Below are positions 1 through 6,909 of a DNA stretch of 64,000 nucleotides, in pieces. This DNA is from Enhygromyxa salina (lineage in GTDB: Bacteria; Myxococcota_A; Polyangia; Nannocystales; Nannocystaceae). The stretch's first letter is position 1; every line of letters starts with the position of its first letter. A model generated the notes under the pieces. The model made no database searches. It was not told the DNA's origin and worked only from the letters and a program-made list of their open reading frames with translations. The DNA lies in contig NZ_JMCC02000090.1 in assembly GCF_000737335.2 (NCBI RefSeq), positions 1 through 64,000 of the forward strand, written 5' to 3'. The position numbers and the translations under genes were made by a program.

Positions 1-704
1 TGTTGTTGCACGCGCGCGCGCAACAACCCGCGGCAGCGGACCCGCGAGCCGAGCCCGCGCGCGCGCAACAACCAGTGAACGCGCACCCGGACCCAGACGC
101 GCACCGGCGTCCGGTGGCGGAGGCCGGCTCAGCCCAACGGGCCGACGGCTTCGCGCTGACCAACGAAGATCTCGATCCGGCCCAGACCCCACCGGACGCC
201 GAGGCCGGCTGCCCCAGCTCGCGCTGCCTCCCCCGCGAGTCGATCGCGTGGCACGAGCTCGAGCCGTGGGACGCGTGGGAGTCGTTCTTGGCCAAGATCT
301 TCGCAGAGAACGATCTGCTGTGGGCGGTGCTGCAAACCCTCGGGCTGGTCGGCATCCAACCTGGCGTGATCCAGCTCGCGTCTCCGGCGACGGGCTTCGC
401 CCAGACCCAGCTGCGAGAGAACCCCGAGTTCCGCACGGAGTTCGAGCGGTTCACGGCCGAGTACTTCGGCGAGGTCATGCGGCTCGAGATCCTCGACGCC
501 AACCCGGTGCTCCCTCACACGCCAAGCCTCGCCCTGGTCGACGCCGAGCGCCGCCGGCGACACCGTGAATCGGTCTGCTCCGACGCCGAACGCAACCCAC
601 GGATCCGCTCGCTGCTCAGCACCTTCTCGGCGCAGCTGCTCGCGGTCGACGTGCTCGAGACCCCGCCGCTGCCCCCGCTGGGTCAGCGCGGCGTCCCAGG
701 ATAG
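1..704 (+). CDS. dnaX: DNA polymerase III gamma/tau subunit, C-terminal part (5' end outside window)
   Basis: The reading frame is open from the first base of the window, so the gene starts upstream; about 234 residues are visible. The first 70 residues are a low-complexity Ala/Pro/Gln linker. They are followed by a compact alpha/beta domain with a Trp-rich start (WHELEPWDAWESFLAKI) and an ending rich in short hydrophobic strands (LLSTFSAQLLAVDVLE), as in the clamp-loader tail of DnaX, where a variable linker precedes the tau-specific domain. The conserved AAA+ part is not in the window, so the call leans on gene order: dnaX-ybaB-recR is a classic bacterial cluster and the next two genes are exactly ybaB and recR. 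An unrelated linker-containing protein is the alternative. Confidence 0.6.
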   Translation, partial: LLHARAQQPAAADPRAEPARAQQPVNAHPDPDAHRRPVAEAGSAQRADGFALTNEDLDPAQTPPDAEAGCPSSRCLPRESIAWHELEPWDAWESFLAKIFAENDLLWAVLQTLGLVGIQPGVIQLASPATGFAQTQLRENPEFRTEFERFTAEYFGEVMRLEILDANPVLPHTPSLALVDAERRRRHRESVCSDAERNPRIRSLLSTFSAQLLAVDVLETPPLPPLGQRGVPG

Positions 705-746
705 GGCCGGGCCAGCCAACCCTGGCTCGCGGCCAGGACTACATTT

Positions 747-1082
747 ATGATCCCCGGCATGGCGGACTTCGACCTCTCGCAGATCATGCAGCAGGCGCAG
801 CAAATGCGTGAGCAGATGGAGTACATGCAAAAGGGCCTCGCAGAGCAGATCGTAGAGGGCTCGGCGGGCGGTGGCATGGTCAAGGTCAAGATCACGGGAG
901 CCCAGCAGCTCACGGCGGTCGAGATCGATCCATCGGCGCTCAGCGAAGACCGCGACATGCTGCAGGACCTGATCGTCGCGGCGGTCAACAACGCGATCGA
1001 GAAGTCGAAGGCGCTCGCCCAAGAGCGGCTCGGCTCGATGTTGCCCCCTGGCATGTTCCCCGGCGGCATGCCCAACCTGTGA
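747..1082 (+). CDS. ybaB: YbaB/EbfC family nucleoid-associated DNA-binding protein
   Basis: A 111-residue protein of typical family length. The N-terminal half is a Met/Gln-rich amphipathic helix (QIMQQAQQMREQMEYMQ), then the family core containing GSAGGGMVKVKITG and a second helix with DLIVAAVNNAIEKSKAL. YbaB proteins are small dimers that bind DNA without strict sequence specificity and are often encoded with recR. The start at 747 has an AGGA sequence about 8 bases upstream; an in-frame ATG at 759 is possible. The Met/Pro/Gly-rich tail (MLPPGMFPGGMPNL) is typical. Its stop codon overlaps the recR start (GTGA), implying translational coupling. Confidence 0.93.
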   Translation: MIPGMADFDLSQIMQQAQQMREQMEYMQKGLAEQIVEGSAGGGMVKVKITGAQQLTAVEIDPSALSEDRDMLQDLIVAAVNNAIEKSKALAQERLGSMLPPGMFPGGMPNL

Positions 1083-1717
1083 GCGCCGTGAGTGGCTCGA
1101 GCGGCGGGGGCGATCCGCTGCGGCGCCTGACCAAGTTGCTGGCGCGGCTGCCGGGGATCGGCGAGAAGTCGGCGCTGCGCTTGGCGCTGGCGATCGTGCG
1201 CAGCGACGACGAGTACTCGCGCGCGCTGTCCGAGGCGATCGCCGACGTCCACGAGCAGCTGCGCCTGTGTTCGGCCTGCTGTGATCTGACCGCCCAGGAG
1301 CTGTGCTCGATCTGTCTCGATCCGCGCCGGGATCCGCAGCTGATCTGCGTGGTCGCGCAGCCCCAAGATCGCATGGCGCTCGAGCGGGCCAGCGTGTTCG
1401 CGGGCCGCTACCACATACTCCACGGCGTGCTCGATCCGCTTGGCGGGATCGGGCCGAGCGAGCTCAAGGTCGCCGAGCTCTTGGCCCGGCTCGAGGGCAT
1501 GTCTTCGCTGCCGGACAACCAACGGATCCGCGAAGTGATCGTCGCGACCAGCCCCAACGTCGAAGGCGACGCGACGGCGCTGTACATCTCGAAGCTGCTG
1601 CACCCGCTGGGGATCAACGTCAGCCGGATCGCCTCGGGTGTCGCGGTTGGCGGGGAGCTCGAGTACGCGGACATGACGACCTTGCACCGGGCCCTGGAAG
1701 ATCGCCGGGTGATCTGA
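1079..1717 (+). CDS. recR: Recombination mediator RecR
   Basis: A 212-residue protein with all RecR landmarks in order: an N-terminal helix-hairpin-helix (LLARLPGIGEKSALRLAL), a four-cysteine zinc finger (CSACC near residue 63, CSIC near residue 76), a Toprim domain beginning at ICVVAQPQD, and the conserved loop GVLDPLGGIGP. RecR works with RecF/RecO to load RecA on SSB-coated single-stranded DNA. It begins with GTG overlapping the ybaB stop, so the two are co-translated, consistent with one dnaX-ybaB-recR operon. Confidence 0.97.
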   Translation: MSAVSGSSGGGDPLRRLTKLLARLPGIGEKSALRLALAIVRSDDEYSRALSEAIADVHEQLRLCSACCDLTAQELCSICLDPRRDPQLICVVAQPQDRMALERASVFAGRYHILHGVLDPLGGIGPSELKVAELLARLEGMSSLPDNQRIREVIVATSPNVEGDATALYISKLLHPLGINVSRIASGVAVGGELEYADMTTLHRALEDRRVI

Positions 1718-2163
1718 CCGCGCTGTTGCGCAGATCTCCACCCTCTCGCGGGGGGTGTCATCGGGGGGTGCGTTGGCGCGCGTGATCTCGGCTCCGGGGT
1801 CTGCTCGAAGTAATCGAGCGACTGCTCACCCGGGCCGCGCCGCGGCCGATTGGGCTTGTTCGCCCGTATGCGAGGCTTCAGAGCCCGTTCGGCGCCAGAT
1901 TCGAGCCTCGTCCCAAACGGCGCGTCTCGCATGGACTTGGCGCAAGGAGTTTGTTAGGTTGGCGGCCTGCCCCACGCCGTGAACCCCCCACTTCCAGCCC
2001 CGCGTGTTCGATGGGCCCACGTCCCATGTCAGGGTCCGCGGGTTCTGCGAGTCGTGCGGCTTAGGGGTTCATTTCGTAGTGGCCCCCGTCCGTGCTTGGA
2101 CCGACAGCTGGCGGGGGAACGACACCGAGCCCGAGTGGACGACGATCGGTCAGGAGTCCCGTC
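1718..2163. other. 446-bp intergenic region between recR and mglB
   Basis: No credible gene is seen; short open frames here have no recognisable domain and no good ribosome site. A purine-rich AGGAG at 2152-2156 precedes the mglB start. The region presumably holds the recR terminator and the mgl promoter, but I cannot point to a convincing -35/-10 pair or a stem-loop. Confidence 0.5.
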
Positions 2164-2649
2164 TTGAACATGCTGAACCCGCAGCTCGCTTTGTATGATG
2201 AGGAGTTGACGGAGATCCGAGAGGTCGCCGACAGGCTTCATCAGGATTCCCGGGCCCGCACGATCCTCATCGTGGACAAGAATGGGCAGCTGATTGCTGC
2301 TTCTGGGGTCGACGCGGAGCTCGACACCACCTCCCTCAGCTCGCTGGTCGCCGGCAACGTCGCCGCCACCGGTGGCATCGCCAAGCTGATCGAAGAGGAA
2401 GAGTTCACCGGCCAATATCACGAGGGCAAGGAGATCTCGGTGCACATGACAATCGTCGCGCGCCGGATCATCCTCGTGGTGCTGTTCGACAAGAACACGA
2501 CCCAAGGTCTGGTCCGCCTTCGCGTCAAGAAGGCGAACGAAGCGCTCACCACGATCTTCGACACCCTCGCCGCGAAGCCGAAGGGCGCACAAGAAGACGT
2601 CTTCAAAGAGATCACGGACGAAGACATCGACAACCTGTTTGGCCCCTAG
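2164..2649 (+). CDS. mglB: MglB-like roadblock/LC7 protein (GTPase-activating partner of MglA)
   Basis: A protein of about 160 residues built on a single roadblock/LC7 fold. The segment from LYDEELTEI through TILIVDKNGQLIAASG, TTSLSSLVAGNVAATGG and VRLRVKKANEALTTIF matches the MglB pattern of Myxococcus. MglB dimers activate the small GTPase MglA and set its position at a cell pole. The start is uncertain: TTG at 2164 lies 7 bases after AGGAG, while ATG at 2170 is 13 bases away; the open frame continues upstream but without family similarity. The tail (EDVFKEITDEDIDNLFGP) is acidic. Two mglA genes follow directly, so the operon is mglB-mglA-mglA. Confidence 0.93.
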   Translation: MNMLNPQLALYDEELTEIREVADRLHQDSRARTILIVDKNGQLIAASGVDAELDTTSLSSLVAGNVAATGGIAKLIEEEEFTGQYHEGKEISVHMTIVARRIILVVLFDKNTTQGLVRLRVKKANEALTTIFDTLAAKPKGAQEDVFKEITDEDIDNLFGP

Positions 2650-2664
2650 AGGTGCCTGCCGGCG

Positions 2665-3252
2665 ATGTCGTTCATCAACTACAGCGCGCGGGAGATTAAC
2701 TGCAAACTGGTCTACTACGGTCCCGGACTGTGCGGGAAGACCACCAACTTGCAGTTCATCTACAGCAAGACCCGCCCAGAGTCGAAAGGCAAGATGATAT
2801 CGCTGGCGACAGAGACCGAGCGAACCTTGTTTTTCGACTTTTTGCCGCTGTCGCTCGGTGAGATCCGCGGTTTCAAGACTCGCTTCCATCTGTACACGGT
2901 CCCTGGCCAAGTCTTCTACGACGCCAGCCGCAAGCTGATCCTCAAGGGCGTCGACGGCGTGTGCTTCGTCGCCGACTCGCAGCTCGAGCGGATGGAAGCC
3001 AACATCGAGAGCCTCGACAACCTGCGCTTCAACCTCGAAGAGCAGGGCTACGATCTCGACAAGATCCCCTACGTCATTCAGTACAACAAACGCGACCTGC
3101 CCAGCGCCGTCCCGCTCGAAGAGCTCCGAGCGACGCTGAATACCAACAACGTGCCCGAGTTCGAGGCGTGCGCTGTCACGGGTGAGGGTGTCTTTGATAC
3201 GCTCAAAGCGCTAGCCAAGCAGGTCCTGACCGAGCTGCGAAAAGGTGGCTGA
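2665..3252 (+). CDS. mglA: MglA small Ras-like GTPase, first tandem copy
   Basis: A 195-residue, full-length MglA. Motifs: P-loop GPGLCGKTTN near residue 20, the FLPLSLGEIRGF switch region, G3 as TVPGQV with Thr where most small GTPases have Asp (an MglA signature), and G4 NKRD near residue 141. MglA-GTP marks the leading pole and controls gliding and type IV pilus polarity in Myxococcus. The gene starts 15 bases after mglB ends. It is an evident duplicate of the next gene; by eye about three quarters of positions are identical, with differences concentrated in the last 60 residues. Confidence 0.95.
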   Translation: MSFINYSAREINCKLVYYGPGLCGKTTNLQFIYSKTRPESKGKMISLATETERTLFFDFLPLSLGEIRGFKTRFHLYTVPGQVFYDASRKLILKGVDGVCFVADSQLERMEANIESLDNLRFNLEEQGYDLDKIPYVIQYNKRDLPSAVPLEELRATLNTNNVPEFEACAVTGEGVFDTLKALAKQVLTELRKGG

Positions 3253-3260
3253 GCCCTTCC

Positions 3261-3845
3261 ATGTCGTTCATCAACTACAGCGCGCGGGAGATCAACTTCA
3301 AGGTCGTCTACTACGGTCCAGGCCTGTGTGGAAAGACGACCAATCTCGAGTGGATCTACAAGGTCTCCAAACCCGAGGCGAAGGGCAAGATGGTCTCGCT
3401 CGCAACGGAGACGGAGCGGACCTTGTTCTTCGACTTTCTGCCGCTCGACCTCGGTGAGATCCGCGGGTTCAAGACGCGCTTCCATCTGTACACGGTCCCC
3501 GGCCAGGTGTTCTACGACGCCAGCCGCAAGCTGATCTTGCGTGGTGTCGACGGCGTGTGCTTCGTCGCCGACTCGCAAGACGCTCGCATGGACGCCAACC
3601 TCGAGAGCCTCGAGAACCTGCGGCACAACCTCGAAGAGCAGGGCTTCAACCTCGATGAGCTGCCCTACGTGGTGCAGTACAACAAGCGTGACATGCCCGA
3701 GGTGCTGCCGGTCGCGGAGCTCTCGCCCGCGCTCAATCCAACGCAGGTGCCGGAGTTCGAGGCCGTGGCGATCGACGGAACGGGCGTGTTCGAGACCCTC
3801 AAGGGCCTGGCCCGCCAGGTCATCCAGAAGCAGCGCGGTAGCTGA
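3261..3845 (+). CDS. MglA-like small GTPase, second tandem copy
   Basis: A 194-residue paralogue of the preceding MglA, starting 8 bases after it. The same motifs are intact: P-loop GPGLCGKTTN, TVPGQV, and NKRD. The N-terminal 60 residues are nearly identical to copy one, except for changes such as INFKVVYY for INCKLVYY. The C-terminal third, which contributes to effector surfaces in small GTPases, is more divergent (ELSPALNPTQVPEFEAVAIDGTG). Both copies therefore look active. The gene is the last of the mgl operon; a tandem repeat array follows. Confidence 0.93.
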   Translation: MSFINYSAREINFKVVYYGPGLCGKTTNLEWIYKVSKPEAKGKMVSLATETERTLFFDFLPLDLGEIRGFKTRFHLYTVPGQVFYDASRKLILRGVDGVCFVADSQDARMDANLESLENLRHNLEEQGFNLDELPYVVQYNKRDMPEVLPVAELSPALNPTQVPEFEAVAIDGTGVFETLKGLARQVIQKQRGS

Positions 3846-3963
3846 GCTCGTTTAGCCCCCGCGGCCGCCTTGCACTTCGGGGGCGGTATGAGTCTCGCGC
3901 TGGCCGGTTGTGGCCCCCCAGGGGCCTTGGTTCTCTGTGGGTGGGCGGCCGTTTAAATTCGGA

Positions 3964-4257
3964 GGGCCAGTCGACCCGCTGGGCCGGTCGGACCCGCTGA
4001 GCCAGTCGGACCCGCTGAGCCAGTCGGACCCGCTGGGCCGGTCGGACCCGCTGGGCCGGTCGGACCCGCCGGGCCAGTCGGACCCGCTGGGCCGGTCGGA
4101 CCCGCTGGGCCGGTCGGACCCGCTGAGCCGGTCGGACCCGCTGAGCCGGTCGGACCCGCTGAGCCGGTCGACCCGCTGAGCCAGTCCACCCGCTGAGCCA
4201 GTCCACCCGCTGAGCCAGTCCACCCGCTCAGGCAGTCGACCCGCTGAGCCAGTCCAC
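3964..4257. repeat. Tandem array of about 16 units of 17-18 bp at the 3' end of the HerA-like gene
   Basis: On the + strand the unit is GGGCCGGTCGGACCCGCT or GAGCCAGTCCACCCGCT. Starting at 3964 there is one 17-bp unit, then ten 18-bp units, then five 17-bp units to 4245 and a partial unit to 4257. The right end codes for the last residues of the minus-strand ATPase gene (VDWLSGSTA), whose stop codon (4228-4230) is created by one deviant unit. Read on the minus strand, the other frames give long (GPTGPA)n, (DRLSGS)n or (RPAQRV)n repeats. It fills nearly the whole gap between the convergent mglA and ATPase genes. Confidence 0.92.
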
Positions 4258-6660
4258 GTTGTGGCCGGCGATCGCGTCGAGGGTTGCGAAGCGCATGCCG
4301 GCTGGTTCGTGGCGGCGGATCAGCAGCTTCCACAGCGGCACGAAGCAGGGGCTGATCGTGATCACGCGCGCGCCCCAGCGGGCGGCGAACGCCTCGCTGA
4401 CCTCGGCCTCGGCGCGGCGGCCGAGCCACTCCTGTTCGTCGAAGCGCAGGCCGGCGGGGGGCATGCGGTTGAAGCGGACGACGCCGTCGAGATCGTGGAC
4501 GTCGCTGGCGTGCTCGGCGGGGCGCTCGGTGAAGCGGAGCCCGCGGTTGGCGTTCCAGGTCAAGGTCGTGAGCGCCTGCGGATGCAAGTACACGCTGCCC
4601 AGCCGATCCTCGTAGCCGGGACCGACGAGCCGGCCGAGCAGGCCAGAGGCGATGCGCTCCTCGAAGTCGACGCGCCACAGCAGCTTGTGCACCAGCGACA
4701 CGTTGACCAGCGACTCGGCGGCTGGGCCGAGCCCGAGCAAGGTTGATCGGAGCAGGCCTTGGCCAAGCACGGCGGCCTGGTCCTGGCCGATGCCTGGGGT
4801 TGCGACCAACACCGTGTCAGGCATGGCGAGATCCGGTCGCGCGCCAGTGTCGAGCGCCCAGTAGGTGCTGGCGCGGCCGTCCTTGAAGTCGCCGACGAGG
4901 CCGGCCTTGCTCAGCAACTTGAGCGCGCGGCGGGCCGTCGTCTCGCTGACCTCGAGCAGCTCGGCGAAGCGCTTGACGTCGACGGGGCCGTGCTCGCGCA
5001 AGGTCGCGAGCTGGCTCTCACGTTCGATCGCCGCGCGGGCGGCCTTGTCTGGCTTTGGTGCAGCAGCTGGTTTTGGTGCAGCAGCTGGTTTTGGTGCAGG
5101 CGCTGGTTTTGGTGCAGCAGCTGGTTTTGGTGCAGCAGCTGGTTTTGGCGCAGGCGCTGGTTTTGGCGCAGCAGCTGGCTTTGGCGCAGGCGCGGGCTTG
5201 GAGGCGGGCTCTTGTTTGGGCGCAGGCGCCGGTTCGGACGCCGCGGTCGTCGGTGGATCGGAGACCTCGAGCTTCGGCTCTGGCTTCGGTGCTGGCGCGG
5301 GCGTCACCGCGCGCTCGAGCAACCCAGCGAAGCGCTCTCGCCAGCGCTGATCCGCCAGCGCCTCGATGCGGCCTTCATCCAGGGTCTCGTGGTGCGTGTA
5401 CAGCCAGCGCGTCTGCAGCGTGGTCGGCTCGGAGAAGTGATCGGGTGAGAGCAGCACGAATTGTCCAGGCTCGAGCCGCGGCAGCTCGGCCATGATCCCG
5501 TCGCAGGCGGTCGGCGCGAGGGACTTGACGGTTGGCTCGATCTTCTTGAGATCCTGCCGCGTCATCAGCCGCCCCAGCGCCCAGGTCCCAAACTGCGCCA
5601 TCGCTCGGTAGTCGACGTCGCCGGGGTTTTGCGTCGCCATCAGGCAGCAGACCCCATACTTGCGGGCCTGCTTGAACAACAGCTGGAGGCTGTCCTTGCA
5701 CTGCGGCTTGCGGACCGGCGGCATGTAGGGGGCGATCTCGTCGAGGTAGAACAGCACCTGCGGATCAGGTCGCGGGTGCGAGAGCATCCACGCGTACAGG
5801 CGCTCGGCGATCGCCCCCACCAAGAACTCCTTGTCTTCTTGTTGGTGCAGGCTGTTGAGGTGAACGATCGCCACGCGGGTCTTGCCCGGCGGTGTGGGAG
5901 CGTGAGGCCCAAGCCCAAGCAGCAGATCGATGTCGAGCGGGACACCAGCGTCGAACAACTTGCGCCGTGGACCGACCTCGAGGCGCGCGAGCTTGCGGAT
6001 CGCCTGGCGCAGCTTCTTGAGCTCCCAAAATCGGGCGTAGGGCTGCAGGCCGGCGTCGTCGAGGCTGTTGAGGTGATCCGTCAGCGCGCGCAGGCTCGCG
6101 GGTGGGCGCCCCGCCTCGGCGAGCTGACGCAAGACCGTGTCGAGCACGGCGATGAAGCCCTCGCCGTCATCGTCGTCGCTGGCGAAGCCGAGCAGCGCGG
6201 CCACGGTCGCGGCGGCGCGCGTCCACAGATCGTCGTCGATCTCACTGGGCTCGGCGTGGCCTGCGATCACGGCCGCGAGCGGGTCGGCGCCCAGCGCGAC
6301 GCCCCGGCTGGACGCGGGGGTGAAGATCACCACGTCGCAGCGCGCGGCGAAGGAGCGTGCCGCGGCGAGATCAACCCCGTGAGCGGCGAGCGCCGCCTCT
6401 TGCTTGGCGCGCTCCTCGGGATCTGCGGCGTCGTCGAGGTCGAGTGCAGCGAGCGCCAAGCTGCACAGGTCACCCTGAGGATCCAGGCACAGCGCAGGGA
6501 TGCCCGCGCGGACGATCTCTTCGACGACGACCTTCGAGAGCACCGTCTTGCCCGAGCCGCTCGAGCCCAGCGCCATCATGTGGCGAAGCAGGGCCCGCGT
6601 CGGCAAGCGCACGGGATCTGCGTCGGCGCCACGCCCACGACCGAGTTCGAGCTCGCTCAC
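4228..6660 (-). CDS. HerA/DUF87-type P-loop ATPase with C-terminal winged helix
   Basis: 810 residues. Walker A GSSGSGKT at 32-39; Walker B VLFYLDEIAP at 302-311; then a sensor-like MATQNPGDVDYRAM, as in HerA/VirB4-type translocases that move DNA through a hexamer. A long (PAPKPAAA)n linker follows at about 480-540, encoded by eight 18-bp tandem units. After it comes a winged-helix segment (VKRFAELLEVSETTARRALKLL) and a basic C-terminal domain of about 200 residues that I cannot name. HerA enzymes often pair with the nuclease NurA, but no nurA is adjacent; it stands alone. The final residues come from the adjoining 17/18-bp array, so the natural C-terminus has been altered by repeat growth. 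The role in DNA repair or DNA movement is inferred from the family. Confidence 0.83.
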   Translation of the reverse strand: MSELELGRGRGADADPVRLPTRALLRHMMALGSSGSGKTVLSKVVVEEIVRAGIPALCLDPQGDLCSLALAALDLDDAADPEERAKQEAALAAHGVDLAAARSFAARCDVVIFTPASSRGVALGADPLAAVIAGHAEPSEIDDDLWTRAAATVAALLGFASDDDDGEGFIAVLDTVLRQLAEAGRPPASLRALTDHLNSLDDAGLQPYARFWELKKLRQAIRKLARLEVGPRRKLFDAGVPLDIDLLLGLGPHAPTPPGKTRVAIVHLNSLHQQEDKEFLVGAIAERLYAWMLSHPRPDPQVLFYLDEIAPYMPPVRKPQCKDSLQLLFKQARKYGVCCLMATQNPGDVDYRAMAQFGTWALGRLMTRQDLKKIEPTVKSLAPTACDGIMAELPRLEPGQFVLLSPDHFSEPTTLQTRWLYTHHETLDEGRIEALADQRWRERFAGLLERAVTPAPAPKPEPKLEVSDPPTTAASEPAPAPKQEPASKPAPAPKPAAAPKPAPAPKPAAAPKPAAAPKPAPAPKPAAAPKPAAAPKPDKAARAAIERESQLATLREHGPVDVKRFAELLEVSETTARRALKLLSKAGLVGDFKDGRASTYWALDTGARPDLAMPDTVLVATPGIGQDQAAVLGQGLLRSTLLGLGPAAESLVNVSLVHKLLWRVDFEERIASGLLGRLVGPGYEDRLGSVYLHPQALTTLTWNANRGLRFTERPAEHASDVHDLDGVVRFNRMPPAGLRFDEQEWLGRRAEAEVSEAFAARWGARVITISPCFVPLWKLLIRRHEPAGMRFATLDAIAGHNVDWLSGSTA
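5051..5194 (-). repeat. Eight 18-bp coding units encoding the Pro/Ala/Lys linker of the HerA-like ATPase
   Basis: On the + strand the unit is GGTTTTGGTGCAGCAGCT with minor variants; eight units are contiguous. Read on the coding strand each gives six residues of type PKPAAA or PKPAPA. The tract separates the ATPase core from the winged-helix module and is likely a flexible tether whose length can change by replication slippage without a frameshift, because the unit is a multiple of three. Confidence 0.9.
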
Positions 6661-6675
6661 GTGCGCGCGACCTTA

Positions 6676-6818
6676 GCTGTTTTCCGCGCGGCGAGGGCTT
6701 CTCGCCCGCTTGCGGGCGCGTTCGTGGACAGGTTCACCTCGGGCAGCGAGGTGCTTTCAGCTCGGGCGAGGGCTTCTCGCCGGTTTGCGGACGCGTTCAC
6801 CGAGGGGAGCGAGCTGCT
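6676..6818 (+). repeat. Dispersed repeat R1, two adjacent copies (A1 and A2)
   Basis: Two copies lie back to back between the divergent HerA-like and L,D-transpeptidase genes. The core GCGAGGGCTTCTCGCC can fold as a short hairpin, followed by CGCTTGCGGGCGCGTTCG in A1 or GGTTTGCGGACGCGTTCA in A2, and then a GGGCAGCGAG or GGGGAGCGAG end. The same element occurs at 33023-33100 (opposite strand), 40563-40660 and 52151-52229. The copies here are not in a credible gene. Confidence 0.85.
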
Positions 6819-6909
6819 TTTCCGCGTGGGCGCGTGCTTTTTCCTAGCTCTGCGCCGCCGACGCCAGCCTGACCTGGCGAGATTCTTCACCCGGATCGTC
6901 TCGTACGCT

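Noticed and set aside
1755..1982. Short frames between recR and mglB
   Set aside because: No domain, no ribosome site, and uneven codon use.
3964..4257. CRISPR array
   Set aside because: Units are contiguous 17-18 bp repeats without unique spacers and no cas genes are near.
3953..4678. Minus-strand frame with a collagen-like (GPTGPA)n tail
   Set aside because: It overlaps the ATPase gene in another frame and no start or RBS supports it; kept only as a possible frameshift tail.
5461..6909. N-terminal extension of the L,D-transpeptidase frame (open from 5461)
   Set aside because: The frame is antisense to the HerA-like gene and has no homology; the protein proper starts with its signal peptide at 6910.
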